Source: Onchocerca volvulus (taxonomy: Eukaryota; Nematoda; Chromadorea; Rhabditida; Onchocercidae). From it: a stretch of 64,000 nucleotides of DNA. A program made the position numbers and the translations under genes. The notes below the pieces were generated by a model, which was given only the letters and a program-made list of their open reading frames with translations, made no database searches and was not told the DNA's origin. Within the stretch, counting starts at the first letter, position 1, and each line of letters starts with the position of its first letter. The stretch is taken from the NCBI GenBank assembly GCA_000499405.2, contig HG738137.1, positions 15,649,873-15,713,872 of the forward strand, written 5' to 3'. Positions 10,601 to 24,100 of the stretch are shown in pieces.

Positions 10601-12839
10601 ATGAGAATGCATTTCAGTAAGAAGAAATTTCTCCAAAAACATGATATAATTTACACATGTTTTGTTTTATAAGCAATTACCTGGCGTGATTTTGCACTTT
10701 TCCGGTAGCTTTGATAGACCATCACTGAGTACCGCTTCGATGATTTTTTCATAATCTGGATATTCACTAAAAGGAAAATAAAAACATTCGAAAGAGAAAT
10801 TATTTGAATTTCAACCATTCGACGATCAAAAATAGAAATTTTACCTGTATGTACTTCTCAATAATAAGATTCCTTCCGTTTGACGTTCTTTCATTTTTTC
10901 ATTGCTTAGTTTTTCACCTTAATGTAATGGAAACGTGAAAAAAAAAAAAAAAAAAAACAAAAAAAAAAACAAAGGAAAATCAAAAATTTACGCATCGAAA
11001 AAATAAAAAAGTCTAAATCTCGAGAGATTTTGTGAGAAATTTAAAGATTTAACTTGAGTGAATTTCTATGTTCTTGAGAATCTAAAGTTTTCAATGAAAT
11101 ACAAAGTTATACTGATAAAGGGGATAAAACTTACTTAGCTTTTAATTATATGAAATATTCAATTTGCAAATGACTGACCACTTTTTTTGGCTTCGAAATT
11201 AATGAATGCGTTTGCAAGAGCAACAAGTATTGACTGTTCTGCCAAACCAATCCGCAATTTTCCACTTAGACATCTTATCAAATAACGAGCTTCACAATCA
11301 CGGCACGAAACCAGAAGTGATTTGATCATATCCACTTTTTTGTTCATTGCCTGAAAACTGCTTTAATCATAAAATTCCCTTTAATATAAAATAAGAAAAA
11401 AAGTGATAAATAATTTATTATTCATAGCAGAGCAGAATTCCACATTGCTAAAAACCGGGATCATAAGGTGCAGAGTGCATTGATTTCTCAAAAAAAATTG
11501 CGATATTCATTTAATGAACTGTTCACTTAATACAATCATTTACTCTAATCTCAAATAATGAAAATTTCAATTTTTATATAGGTATAATGCATTTCCTAAA
11601 ATTCGAACATGAAATTTCTAATTTCTTTCATCAAGCACTCTAAAATCTAAGCAATAGGCTTCAATACAAAAATTCCATTTTATTCATTTTAATCTATAAA
11701 TTTTTTACCTTAGCTCCGTATGTTTTGGCCATATCTTGCAATTTACGGAAAACTGCAGTTACTGTAAGGGGCGCAGGGGTAAATAAAATACGTTGGTTGC
11801 TTCGACTCATCTGAGCAACTAAACCTAAATCCCCTTTTTGGTTTAAATCCTCCTTTAGTTTATCAATCTGAAATACATAGTGTTTTCATAATTTGAATCA
11901 TAATGATGAATTAAAATTACAACTTTTAAATAAATACGAGGTTAAAGTACCTTACGACCAGTCGCCTCAGCAATGGCTTTCATTAAAGCTCCTTCAGCAA
12001 TGCCCAATTCCATCCCTTCATATGTTGGGCCAAGCTTATTTACACATAAATAAACACATGTTGCTAATTCGTTTGGCGTTCGTTCTAACACTTTCCCAAA
12101 GAAATTGGCTAATATTTTGATTATTTCCAGCCTGAAAACAAAAAAAGGAATATTCATTTTCAAATCAAAAGAAGTTCTTTTTAGATTTATATTTGATAAA
12201 CTTCACACTGTGAAATTGATCAGACGAAAAAATCCGATAAACTTTTTTCAATTACTTCTCGTTGAAAACTTGAATCTGCATAATCAGGAGGACAGCGAAT
12301 AAGTTTACTAGCGATGAGAAAAAAAAATGAAAATTTGAAAAATTAACCGTGATGATGTAACCTCAATATTTTCAAATGTCTTTGCCAAGCAGAGATATGG
12401 TATCCTGAAAAATAATTCGCTCTTCATACCATCTTCAAAAAGATAATTTTCCTGCGAAAAAGCTAATTTTTCCGTTAGGAATTCTTTGGTTTAATAAATT
12501 TCGACCAAAAAACGATATTACCAAATAATATTGCAAATTTTGATATAATATATGGCAGAAATAGTGCCGATTTTCGATGCAAGGTTGTGAAAGATTATTC
12601 TCATTTCATATTTTATACGATTGCACTGTATATCTCTAAGATATTCTGAAACTTTATCAGAGCTGAATCAAAAACTAAGTGGACAACAAGACATAAAGTG
12701 CATGATAGCTGAACAAAAAACAAGAAATAAAACATACTTTTCTCCTGCCTTCCAATCGTTCCCGATATTTTGTGGTGCTTTCACCGATTCACTGAACATC
12801 CCACGAATCTGTCTGCACCTGATCGCTGCACGTCCTATC
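7409..12839 (-). CDS. lig-1: DNA ligase I (ATP-dependent), 5' end unresolved
   Basis: ATP-dependent nuclear ligase that seals Okazaki-fragment nicks. Minus-strand exons with matching phases: ~12839-12738, 12404-12348, 12131-11951, 11867-11709, 11350-11179, 10917-10845, 10766-10681, 10412-10297, 10119-9916, 9666-9538, 9351-9181, 8921-8769, 8661-8590, 8075-7950, 7788-7696, 7504-7409 (TGA). Motifs in order: DNA-binding domain ([13 protein letters not shown]), adenylated-lysine motif [60 protein letters not shown], motif V LKKDYLD, OB-fold [14 protein letters not shown] and [11 protein letters not shown]. The exons after the first give about 628 residues, the normal size of the conserved catalytic part. 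No N-terminal PCNA-binding region is visible. The first exon is open upstream, matches the family only near its 3' end (WKAGEK) and has an in-frame ATG at 12797-12799. Upstream exons may be missing, diverged or distant. Confidence 0.93.
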
Positions 12840-13400
12840 CTGTGGAAATATTGCATGCAATATACTAAGCATTAATAACCATAATGTGAAGAACTCCAAA
12901 TGAAATATGCAAATCACTGTACCATATTCGCAAGGGCAAAGTCTGAAATTTAATTCTGCAAATATTAAATTAACTGCCACTGAATGAGAAACACACTCAC
13001 TTCTGTTCCATTCATGTTAAAATATCGTAACATGCAACACACTAACTGAATCACAATTTTTTCATGAATTGGAGCATGGTGAGGAGATGCAACATTGCAT
13101 GGAAATGTCAAATTCTCAAGGATAGGTTTAAATGTGATGGGGCGAAGTCGTTGGAGTCTCGGAGAACGGTATATTTGATTGGTAGGTGAGGAAGACGTGA
13201 ATGAAGAGTGTTATTTGAGAAGAGAGAGTAATTAGATATGGCGGTGATGGAATGGGTTAAGTAAGGAATTGAGAGATAGGATGAGGAGAGAAGCAAAGAT
13301 TTCTGGATAGTGTGAGAATGGATACGTGACTGTATTATGGGCAAAAAGCTTCATTAATATCCCAGAATGTCCAGGATGCGGTCTCTGTTACCGGGAGGAA

Positions 13401-13454
13401 AATGTGCGGGATGTGCAGAATGTGCGGGCTGCACGACACATGCAAGATGTGCAG
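13401..13454. repeat. 9-bp minisatellite, six units
   Basis: Six consecutive 9-base units: AATGTGCGG, GATGTGCAG, AATGTGCGG, GCTGCACGA, CACATGCAA, GATGTGCAG. It is distinctly richer in G/C than its surroundings. It sits 0.6 kb upstream of the first visible ligase exon. Confidence 0.8.
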
Positions 13455-15180
13455 GCAAAAAACAACGCTTAAGAATCGTTAGCTTCCGGAACGGTGGTAT
13501 TTTAAAATTTAAAGTGTGCTGGGCTTTGTTACTTGCTAGATCACTTTTGATTGGACAATACAGAAGAACCAGCTTTAGTCTCTGATCTCTGATCGCTCTA
13601 ATCTATTGCGATATGTTAGTTTTCAGTAGAAATAATGCAGATAGAAACAACTCGTATAGTTACATAATTGTTGAAATCACTGAAATCGAATATGAACAGT
13701 CCCGTAATACTCTTCTTGATAACAGTCCTGTAAAAATCTTCTTGATAATATACTGCAGATTCAGTTTCGTCAGAAATTATCACAATTATGCCTTTAAAGA
13801 ACTTGAAAAAATGTCTCTAAATTAGAAGCTTTAGAAAAGTATTATTCATTGCCTCGAAATCATCTGATTGGGACTTTAATTCTTGAATTTTTTTTTTCAT
13901 TTACTGATTATATTACTAACTTGCTTTGAAATACTGAATAAAAGAATCATGCGTATGAAATACATGGGAAGGATGCCAAAAGAATTTAAACTTAATTGTT
14001 TAAAATGAATGTCAATGACATCGAGTGATACTATACTATTCCGATATAGTGAAATATTTTTCTTTGGAGGAATTGGAGATTGGTTGATTGTGTAGATGAA
14101 TTTTTTATGACGTAGTTTATTGCTGCAACCACGTTACAATACAATTTTTGAATGAATATCGACGGTACAATCGATAGCTTGAATATTTGTTTTATAGATA
14201 GTAGGGAAATTTATTTGAGGTTTATTTGGAGTTAGGAACTGATAAAATTTAATGATGGATAAAATTAAAGTATTGATGGTAAGAAATAATGAAAGAAGAA
14301 TCGCAGAGTAAAATCGATTTGAAGCGTTGAAATGGACCAAAGGATGATTTACAGCAAATAACATTTACTTTTATAGTGGGATTGTATATGATATTCCAGA
14401 CATGACGCATAGGTGAGATTATTAGATCGGAACATTTACATGATTCTACGATTTTTTATGTTGAAGTTAAAGCTGTAGAATTGGAGACAAAGATGAGAAT
14501 AGTTATCAGATCGTAACATTTCATTTATATACATTGTAACTGATGAAAATTAAAAGAAAATTTTCTACAATACAGTGCTTTAATTTATGCTAAAACTATT
14601 TCATTTTCTCGACATCTAAAAGCAGTAGAAGTGATGCAAAAGAATGATAAAAGAAACATGTTCATCGAGAAATATCTCACATTGTTCGCTTTCAAAAAAA
14701 ATAATTATTGCTACATCTGTCATTTTTTTTCCTATTGTCTCATTTTTTTTTTCTGCTGATCTTGCTATTTTACTAAATTTAGTTGCATAAACTATGGAAC
14801 GGAAAATTCCTATTTCAGAGAAATCTGTAAATCTTCCAACGATATCTGGTTATTAAAATTCTTCATTTGGAGGACAGATTTCTTCGAATCCTGAAAGTTG
14901 CTACTAACAAAGCTTGGATCTTGTGAAGTTCTAAAACAAAATCATTTTACATGATATTTGTGCGTGACGTTTTTACTTATCGTTCACATCATGGCTCTTA
15001 GAAGTACTTTCTTATCTCATTTGGCTGTATTATTATCGCCATGGTAACTGTGTCAGAAAAGTCCGAAAATTATAATTAATATAAACAAGGAGTGGTAAGG
15101 TTCAAGAAACGCTTAGTTTCAAGTGGACCAGCAAGTTGGTAAATAGTGTTCCCTCCAAAACACTAAACAAAGGGACAAAC

Positions 15181-15299
15181 ATGTTTTCCACCAAAATGGT
15201 AATCAGGTTCACCACCAAGAAGGGAAACATATTTCGTAACAAAGAATGAATATGATTCCCGCCGAAATGATAGACACGATTGCCGCCAAAATGCTCGGA
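15181..15299. repeat. Degenerate 24-bp minisatellite, five units
   Basis: Units start at 15181, 15205, 15229 (23 bp), 15252 and 15276. On the minus strand the consensus is approximately CATTTTGGCGGNAANCATGT plus TTNT, which would read as the octapeptide HFGGNxxY, but stops and frame shifts occur. A partial unit precedes 15181. The same unit recurs at 41857-41958 in the opposite orientation. Confidence 0.75.
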
Positions 15300-18200
15300 T
15301 TAGGGAAACAAGACCAATTAAGAGGCAGCAAATTGGAGATCAGGAAAGAAGGAGGAGACCCGGAAGGGTCGGACTTTAGAGACGAATCATTCTTGTCTAC
15401 AAATTCTTGGCTGCAAATCTCAACTTCTACAACAACCAACACTTCTACGATAATCAATCGACATTTTGGAGAATATTCTTCTCTATTAGCAACGAAGAAA
15501 GAATAATCCTATGATCATTTATTTAGGATATTCTTCGATTATTTTTTGTATTATACAGGAAGAATTCTTTCTTCTAGAAATAAAATCTTTTCTCAACAAA
15601 GAATCGTTTGTGCCACAAAAAAAATCAACTCTTCCGACATATTCTGCCACGAAATCTATTATTTCTTAAGCAGCACTTTTCACTCATAATTTAAGAAATT
15701 TTACATTCCTTTTAAACATGCGTTGTATGTGTCGGTGTTGACATTTCTTGACTATATTATCTCAACCTATAATTGGTCGTCGGAGCTGTTCAAGGCTCAG
15801 CTACCTATGACATCGATCGAAACGTTATGACTGATTGTTTTTGAGTATTTAAATTCCCTTCATTCTACCGTTATTTGGCCTATGTCAATTTATTTGTCAC
15901 ACAATTTGAAAAAATTTGCCCCAAGGAAAACTTCAGTTAGCATCTGCGTACTAGTGAAATTGCCACCTAATTTTTATCATATAAGTTTATCAAGAAAGGC
16001 AATAATTCGAAACAGTTGGAAACATCTCAGTTTATTTACACGCAATTTAGAATTAGATAAGTGAATAGTGCGTTGGACCATGTCGAAAGATGCGATCCGT
16101 AAAAAAGCTTTGAATTCACGGAAGGCATGAACATGCGATTTATCCTCTGTATACTATTAATACACTGATGATTGAAAATATGATGATAATTTCTTCGATA
16201 AACTCTGTGATTGTAATAAATAGGGTGAGGCAAAATCTCAATTCTGAAATTTTGAAGTGCAAGTTAAAAGCTTCGTCATTCTAATAATAATTTTGTCAAA
16301 AAAAAAAGATAAATTTGAAGAGCTGAATTTTGCTTTTCAACATGTTGTACATGTATTCAGAACATTAGAAAGCAAAAGCATAGTACTATCAATTTCCAAG
16401 AAGCAATTTGAAATAATTGAAATGTAGAAGTTTTGGTGATAATTACCAGATAAGTCTGTTTTAGGTTCCATAGGATGCTGCAATCCGGAATATTTTCAGT
16501 AAATTTAGCAGCACGTTGTTCCGATTCAGTCAAGCATAAAATAGACAAATTTATAGTAATAAATCAAGAAGAAAAGGTTACAATGTATATAAGAAAATGA
16601 AACGACTACTACTACGAGCGCTCAAAAATTTTCGGAAGTGCAGAAATATTTTCAAGCTATTTTATAGTATATTCTCTATCATTTTCTCTACTAAATAACT
16701 GGCTTAAAAAAGGCATCGTAAAATTTATCTTGCTACTCGGGATCGTTCAAGTGAGTTTCATTCTAGGAAGTATTCAAGACAAGGTTCGCTGAAGACTAAG
16801 ACACCGAGAATCTAGTATTTTAGAGGTAGTTCAGAAGCTCTTATGTCGTTTGGAAAGTCACTCCTTATCATTTCTACTTGGAGGAATCGTTATCTTCATC
16901 TCAAATTTCATTAATAAACAAACTGATCAATTGTAATGATTTGTCAACGTCGTTTTATCAATCGATTCGTTTCCATAATCTCTACAGTACATTACATTGG
17001 GTTTATTGTGGTAGATTTACATTTTGTTTTTATTTGCATAGATCAATTTTTTTAATTTCTAAATTATAATAACTTCTAATTAATCCCATTTTCTCAAATA
17101 ACTGTCAGATCTTTAGTTGAAGCAAATATATATCTAATGTTGTTTAACAAGTATGATAAACACACATTTTGGAATAACACAATCAATTATGGACTTAAAG
17201 TTATTTCTCATTCTTTGAAGTTTCGGATTCTCAAGAATGTATTTTAGACAAAGTCCTCATAAATCCACATTTTATTCAATTACGGTGAAAATGCCAAAGA
17301 TTCAAAACTATAGTAAATTGAATTGAAGCAATACAGTGATAAGCCCGAAATATGGCAATGTATTGATACTTATTGATTGAAATATTTTGATGTTCACATG
17401 TTTGATGTTTCGAGTACAGTATTAATCTTCATTTTGGATTGGATTTTAAATCTTTATAACTAGATTCAAACACTCTTTACTAATTAAAATAAGAAACTTC
17501 ATAATTGGTAAGAATAATTTTTTTTTTTATTTCCAGCATAGAATCTTCCTTCAGGATTCGACGAAATATTATGTTACGGGGCAGATTCAGTTCAACTTTG
17601 CATTGTTGTAATCTGCACAATTAATCCAAAGTTGTTAAAGGGATATGATCATATATATATCATACTTATTTTCAGATAATTGTTTATGTTATACATTTGC
17701 ATGAAATTATGATATTTGTTCATGAAAATTTATTTTCGGTGAACTTCAGTTTCATTAAATTATAGTGAAATTTATCACTTCGAAAGATTCAACATTAAGC
17801 TAAATGATTCTCTATTATTATCCGCTAAAGTTTACTAAAATATTTAGTACGACTAATTGGCAGTATCTATTTAAATACTTGGCAACAATAAATTCAAAAA
17901 TGAATTTTATTGAATTTCTAGATGGATTTTAGGGCTATATTTTATTAGCAAGAGGATATTGTATTTTCATTTGAATGAATTAGATCAATTAAAGTTTAAA
18001 TTTGAAGTGATAAGTTTTGGCACCAGTCTCTGATGTCTGCAAATTTAGTAAAAAATATTTTTTTGAAAATTAGTGATGTTTTGTTGGAAGGAATCGATTT
18101 ATCGGCATTGAAATCATTTCAATCATGAAAAAACGAAGGAAACGTTGAAATGAGGTAAATTTTATTGTTGTCTCATTTTTTCTTGAATGCTGCAAAATGC

Positions 18201-18351
18201 AGGCTTCTTAGGCATGATCTTTGACCATTTATGAAATTCGCTCGATTTAACAATGTCTTTGACATAAAGTTATCGTACTTTGTTTTCATGTACTTCGTTC
18301 AAATTTTTTTTTCAAGTTAACAATTAGAGTATTAGAGTCTCACAACTCTAA

Positions 18352-18357
<6 letters not shown>

Positions 18358-18398
<41 letters not shown>
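18358..18398. repeat. Poly(A) run of about 40 nt
   Basis: Homopolymer A ending at 18398, followed by a T run. No retro-element sequence was recognised next to it. Confidence 0.95.
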
Positions 18399-18402
<4 letters not shown>

Positions 18403-18743
18403 TCCTTTTTTTGAATTGGGAATTGGATTTCCCATGGAGGATCCTTTGCGGTTTTTTTTTTACGGTATTTCATTATCCTTGTATTTTTTTTTTTTTTTTA
18501 ACGTGACTCATTTCACATTTGTAGATTACTCATCGGAAATATAATAGTGTTAGGATAATAATTTTGAAAAGTATATGAAAATTTCAGCAAGGATGGAAAA
18601 TAATCAATTTGTAGATACAGCTTGCTTTGTTAAACTGATGATGATATAATTCAAATAAATTTATTCTACTAATCTAATTAATTAATCAATAAGTTTCAGT
18701 TGAGTGGCAGGATTGAAAGCTAATGCAATGAATATCGATTGAA

Positions 18744-21171
18744 TTAAATGATCGGCGCGAAGTTTATGCGTCCATCACGTGGTTCCAACGTAACACAAAA
18801 CTGATGGAAGAATGGTATTCCAAGCACGACTGTTTGATCAAAAATATTTCCATGGCTTCTGAATGCAAGTTCGCATTGCGTATCCTCCTGCTGGAATTCA
18901 TTTATACGTTATTCATTCCAAAACGGATTAGCGATTCAGAAGCCAGTTGGAAGCAGTGTATTAAAGAAATATTTTGAATTATTGAAGTGACAATGTCGTC
19001 AGAATTTATTCTATTTTGTGAAACTTGGCTATTACTTTGGATGAAATATGTATGAGACTAATGAACACACGAACGAGGCCTGGCGTTTTTGATTTTGTTA
19101 CTTCTTAATCAAATATTTCAGTAAGTTAGAAAAAAGGAGGAACTAACATTATGCTTGATGATGAAATGTTCTGGTTCAAGAGTGTAAATATTCGTATGGG
19201 TATACATCACAAATGGTTCAAACGATCCCTGACAATCTACCATATATTTCTTCGTTGTTTCATTCTTCTGAAATATTTTTATATTGAAAAAAGAACAAAA
19301 GTCGGGCATTCAGCGAATCAAAATAAAGATGAAATCAACGAAATTGTGTGCAAGACACGTAACCGTTGCATTAAGATTTCGAACGATTTGTTGCATAAAT
19401 TGGTCGGGAACACCGATATATGGCTTGGTAGTATCCGGATATGCATAAGTTTTCAGAAATTTATTAAGAGAGGTTGCATTGCCCATGTTGATAGACAAAT
19501 ACTCAAAATCATAACGATTTCCAAAATCAACAAGCCACTCATTTTTTTCATTTTCCAAATCGCACAACTTATCATCACGTCCGCCAAGCATTAACACAGC
19601 TGTTTTATAAGAATCCTGTATTTTCATAAATATTAATATACAGAAATGGTACAATATATGTCACTGATATCGCTAACGCTATTTATAAAGTCCTAATAAG
19701 TCGAAGAAATAATGTTATGCGATAATTGCAAATTTCCGGGAAAATTAGCTAATGAAAATTTAACCAACGATAGTTTAACAAGCAATAGATTAAATTTAAC
19801 TAATGATAGGATTGAAAGTCTGCTAGCATCGAAAGTTTTTCATCAAAAAGTGCAGTCATCTTCTAGATGCAATTGTCCAGCTTATATTCAAATTTCGAAT
19901 AAAATATGGGAACACATCAGAATAGTTTTCTCTTCCAGAAAACTTTATGTTAATAAAGTTGAAAAACAAAATATTTTTACCAATGATGGCAATGCAATGG
20001 TAATGATAGGTTCCAGCTGTTTCTCTCGGATAGCTTTCTTTATCGGATTATCAGCGATTTTATCAGTTTCTATTGTTGGCAAATGAGGGGTATCATAGGT
20101 TTTCTTAAGGTATGGGGATGGAAAGCCTAGAACTCCATTTACGGTGTCCTTAATATGCAACGCTGATAAACCAAATACGCCATCTATTTGTTGATAATCT
20201 TCCAATTCGGGCCATTGTAACATGAGTAATGTACCGAAAGGAGAATTTGTGAAATTTAAGCGCTCTTCATCCAACGAATCGATCTGAAAAACAATTTTTC
20301 GAAACTTTGAGTGCCATTGTAGGAATGATATTTCTTTGAGTTTTTGCCGGGATTTACCTGCAAGTATTGTTATTAACGAATACGTTACGATGTTTCACTT
20401 ACTAAGTTGCACTGAAAGTTTTGATTGCCAATTGAAGTAAGATTAATGAATAAATATCAATTACGGCAAAACTATTTTCTTATCAATTATCTTTGAGAGC
20501 GAGAAATCAAGAAACATGCCGAAATGTTATCATTCCACATACATACAGTAACTGATTGGCAACCGTGAAGTTGCGTCTGAGGACTTGAAATTAATGTAGT
20601 GCAGGTATTCGAATTTACCTTTGAGTAGGTAGTTTTACCATGACAGAATGGGTGTCTGTAATTTTGAGGAACTGCTAATTGATATAATTATTGAAAAATC
20701 ATATATTGAAATTTGAAAAATTTCATCTCACTTTAATATTTTGTGAAAATTTTGGAATATTTTTCATAAATCTTAAATTTATTCAAAATATGTGGAATAA
20801 AAAGAGACATGCATACTTGGAATCAGGTCCAACGACCCAAAGAAACGCGGTTACAGTATCCAGAAGGACAGAGAATTCTTTTTCCGGATTACCAATCATC
20901 ACCTTCACAGCATATCCAGTATGATGCTAAACAAAGATAAGGTATCAAATTGGAAAGTAAAATGTGCTTAAATTGAAAGTTTTAATTGTTACTAAAAAAA
21001 AGATGTTGAACTTATAGTTTTATAGTCCTGGTGGTTATTTCACGAAATGATTAAATGGCATACATCTGCTTTGTTATGGACAGGATACAATTCAACTTGT
21101 TGGCCAGCAAACGTTGGCCTTGCTAGAAGAGTGCAAAGGATGACTGTTAACTTGATCAATGTATCTCTCAT
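18744..21171 (-). CDS. Secreted pepsin-like aspartic protease homologue, both catalytic motifs altered
   Basis: Eight exons on the minus strand, all in phase: 21171-21064, 20926-20817, 20655-20619, 20283-19981, 19615-19364, 19267-19148, 18890-18744 (that is seven coding blocks after joining; TAA at 18746-18744), giving about 358 residues. Residues 1-22 form a signal peptide (LTVILCTLLA, cleavage near FAG). Pepsin landmarks follow in order: GYAVKVMIGNPEKEF, VLLDTVTAFLWVVGP, IDGVFGLSALH, AVLMLGGRDDKLCD, YPDTTKPYIGVPDQF, YMVDCQGSF, LEPEHFII, and the C-terminal VVLGIPFFHQFCVTLEP..GRINFA. The two active-site triads, DTG in active enzymes, are DTV (D59) and DTT (D247), and the flap region is short. 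Both aspartates remain, but loss of both glycines suggests an inactive or binding protein. An AG acceptor lies just before the ATG, as for trans-splicing. An alternative exon at 20284-20357 fits pepsin (NPGKNSKKYH) but breaks the next frame. Confidence 0.85.
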
Positions 21172-24100
21172 CTTTCCTTCTAAAATTAGCCAATTTCAAA
21201 AGAGTTGAAAAGTTCAAAGAGCAAAGAACAATCGAGAACACCTTTTTTTTTTTTATCACATTGTCTTTTATGAACGCAAAGAGAGATATAAAATGTCTCT
21301 ACTTCATATTGTTTAACATGTAACAGTTACTGAATTCTACAAGAAAAAAAATTCTATTACTCTTAAAATAAGTCTTTTTGGCTTTTCAAACTGTATTTTT
21401 TTAGGGCCAGAACTTATAACTTAGATTGATCCCAATTAATAAGAAGTTATTATTATCGGTAAGTACTTCACATATTCTTGACTCATTGGACATTTTTCGA
21501 AGGAACATTAAAGTTGGAGAGAATTTAGGTCATTCTGAGGTCACCTGTTGCATATGAAACAAAAAGAAAAGAATTTGAAACAAATTCATCAGCTTATTAT
21601 TATTAAAGCTTAAAGTTGAGCATTTCAAGTTCGTCTGAACTGATCTGAGTGCTTTAAATTTGCCGTACTAATATTTTGGAAGGGATATCTTTCAGGAGAG
21701 TAATTTTCATTTCATACGAATTCATATGCTAATTTTTCTAGCAGAGATATAGCTAATAGTTTTGAACTTTATGAGTGAATGATCAGTTTTCGTCCCAAAA
21801 CTCCCCGATTACTGGTCACTCGGGATGCTCCCGATGAACTTGCAAATACTATCAGCATTTCTAATAGCTCCCATTCATCCTAGAAGTAGCTTTGATTCTT
21901 CCTGGAAAAAAGTTTCGAAAAAACCAAAGGACTTCGATAATTCAGCCTACTTGGTCTAAAATTTCTGCACATTACTTGGAAATCATTGAGAAACGAAGCC
22001 TGAAGAGCCAACTTCAGAGGAGAAATGAACTGAATTTCTTCTCGACAACAAAGATGCTATTTTCGCTGAGGGGACTTGGCCAACGATTTGGATAGTAAAG
22101 TTTGCAATGAATTATTCCAAAAATTACAGCCACGCTTATATACGCATTTTTCAGCCGACTGATCTATGATATCAGCATTTTCGTCGGATTAACACTCATT
22201 GGATTATTTGAGACTGAATGGAAATGAATTTGCATTTTAGTTTTGCAAATGAAATTATAATTAGTTCAGTTGTGTTATAGTTAGATCTTTAGATGACAAT
22301 CATTCATCTATCGGAATGTCTATATAACTTCATTATTCAATGAAAATAATGAAATTAGAAATTCTATTTTCGCTTTACGCCACATTTATCAGTGCAAAGT
22401 TCAAATTGATTGACAGAAGCTAATCATTGACAGCAAATTGAAGAAAATATGTTGGATATTTTACTGTCAAATTATGATGTGATTTTAATCGATCAAAATT
22501 TTGAGTGATAAAAATTGGACATTAAATTTTGGTGCTATAATTTTTTTTTTTTTTACATATTTACATTGCACTTATCGTTATCAATGATTCTAGAATGTTA
22601 TTTTGAATATATTTTGATACTTTTATGACTTCAGTATGTATTTTATTTGTGTTTCATAGTTCTGATATTTTCAATCTTTGCGATAGAATTTTTTTCTTTT
22701 TTTTTTTGTTTTGTTTTTACTGGTCTTTGCAACAGGTTAACAGGTTTTTTTATGATGTCATAGTTTTGATAAGTCTATTGTATAAATACTTCCATAGAGG
22801 TTTTTCTGTTTTTATAAATTTACCAGTTTTTCAATTTGCTCCATCAAATTTTCAATTTTTTTCTATATGTCCCAAACAAGTCAACAAATTCATTCATTAC
22901 GACAAATATGTATAAGTTTTTTTCATTTAGTTTGATATAATTTTCATAATCCTAAGGATTATTCTAATGCCAAATAATAGTTTATTTCATTCTATAGAAT
23001 CATTCATTTTTTGAATACAAATAATAAGCAAGATTTTTTGCAGAGTTAATATTGCAAATATTTTTTTTCGCAAATATTCTTTTTTTTTCGTTTTTTCATT
23101 TGGCGTTCAAGCAATTTAATCCAAAAGTTTTAAGCTATTCAAAGCATTCTTTCATTTACGCTTTTTTATCAGAATCAAATCACTCCGAATTAGTTTATAA
23201 AATAAAATAAGAGGCAAATGCATGGCTGCAGTATTCTTCTATCTCGAAATTTCGAAAAAGCGAAAATAAAGAAGGAAACTCTTTTTTTTTTTTTTGTCTG
23301 AATGAAAAATTTGAAAGAAATTTATTTCCTTGTTGCTATTAAGACAAAGATATACTGTCAAAGCATATTTCATTCGAATTCTCAATATTGTTTACAAATT
23401 CAGTGTAAGATTTAATTTTAATTTGAAATCCAACTTTTTCAAAAAGTTGCTTTCCATTGTATTTTGCAGTCATATTTAAAATGTAAGTTAAATTGACAGT
23501 TAAATCAAAGATATTTGTGCAACAATTTCACAAAAAAGGCCACATAATCATTGAGATATTTGCAAATACTCACAAAATTTGTCTCTTTGATTAGAAAAAA
23601 TAGTTCAACAAGTTCAGTAAGTGGAATCGGGAATCTGAATATAAAATTAGAAATGCTGGAATTGCAAAATAATGCATACAAGTTAAATGATAAAATATGC
23701 TTTTTTAATCACAAGAATATCATATCATCGAGTTTGTGATACAATCTAATTCGAATAATGGTATAATCATTGTGTTGCTAATCGATATTTGAAATTCTAA
23801 ATGTTACTATCAACTGGCAGTTCTTTTGGCATAAGCTTATTAATGAAATCATTTGATCGGAGAAGAAAGTTTTATAATAGTTCGGATATATTCGTAACGA
23901 TGAAATGCATTCCTATCGAATTCGTTAAACCATTCAAATGAAATTTCCTTCCGTTTCATGTTTATGAATGAAAAAAGAAACATTATAAGAATATTTCATT
24001 AATATAGCCAAGTAAATATCATTTACGCCAATTTTATTTGTTTACATTGATGTTTTGTTTATGTTTTTATATGCTCTAATGCAGCATATATCTCTGTTGG

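Larger units (their letters stand above)
12860..18740. other. Large intergenic stretch with minisatellites; no gene recognised
   Basis: Nearly 6 kb between the ligase 5' region and the pepsin-like gene. I see no convincing exon on either strand. A minus-strand stretch ending in a good donor (GTGAGTG) at about 13002-13080 could be a leader exon of the ligase gene, but it does not join in frame. The stretch holds a 9-bp minisatellite (13401-13454), a 24-bp minisatellite (15181-15299) and a poly(A) run at about 18358-18398. Confidence 0.5.

Noticed and set aside
13002..13080. Minus-strand open stretch ending at a GTGAGTG donor, considered as a ligase 5' exon
   Set aside because: It does not join the 12839 exon in frame and shows no resemblance to the ligase N-terminus.
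15246..15506. 86-codon frame over the 24-bp minisatellite
   Set aside because: It is generated by the repeat units; no start context, domain or splice evidence, and other frames are equally open.
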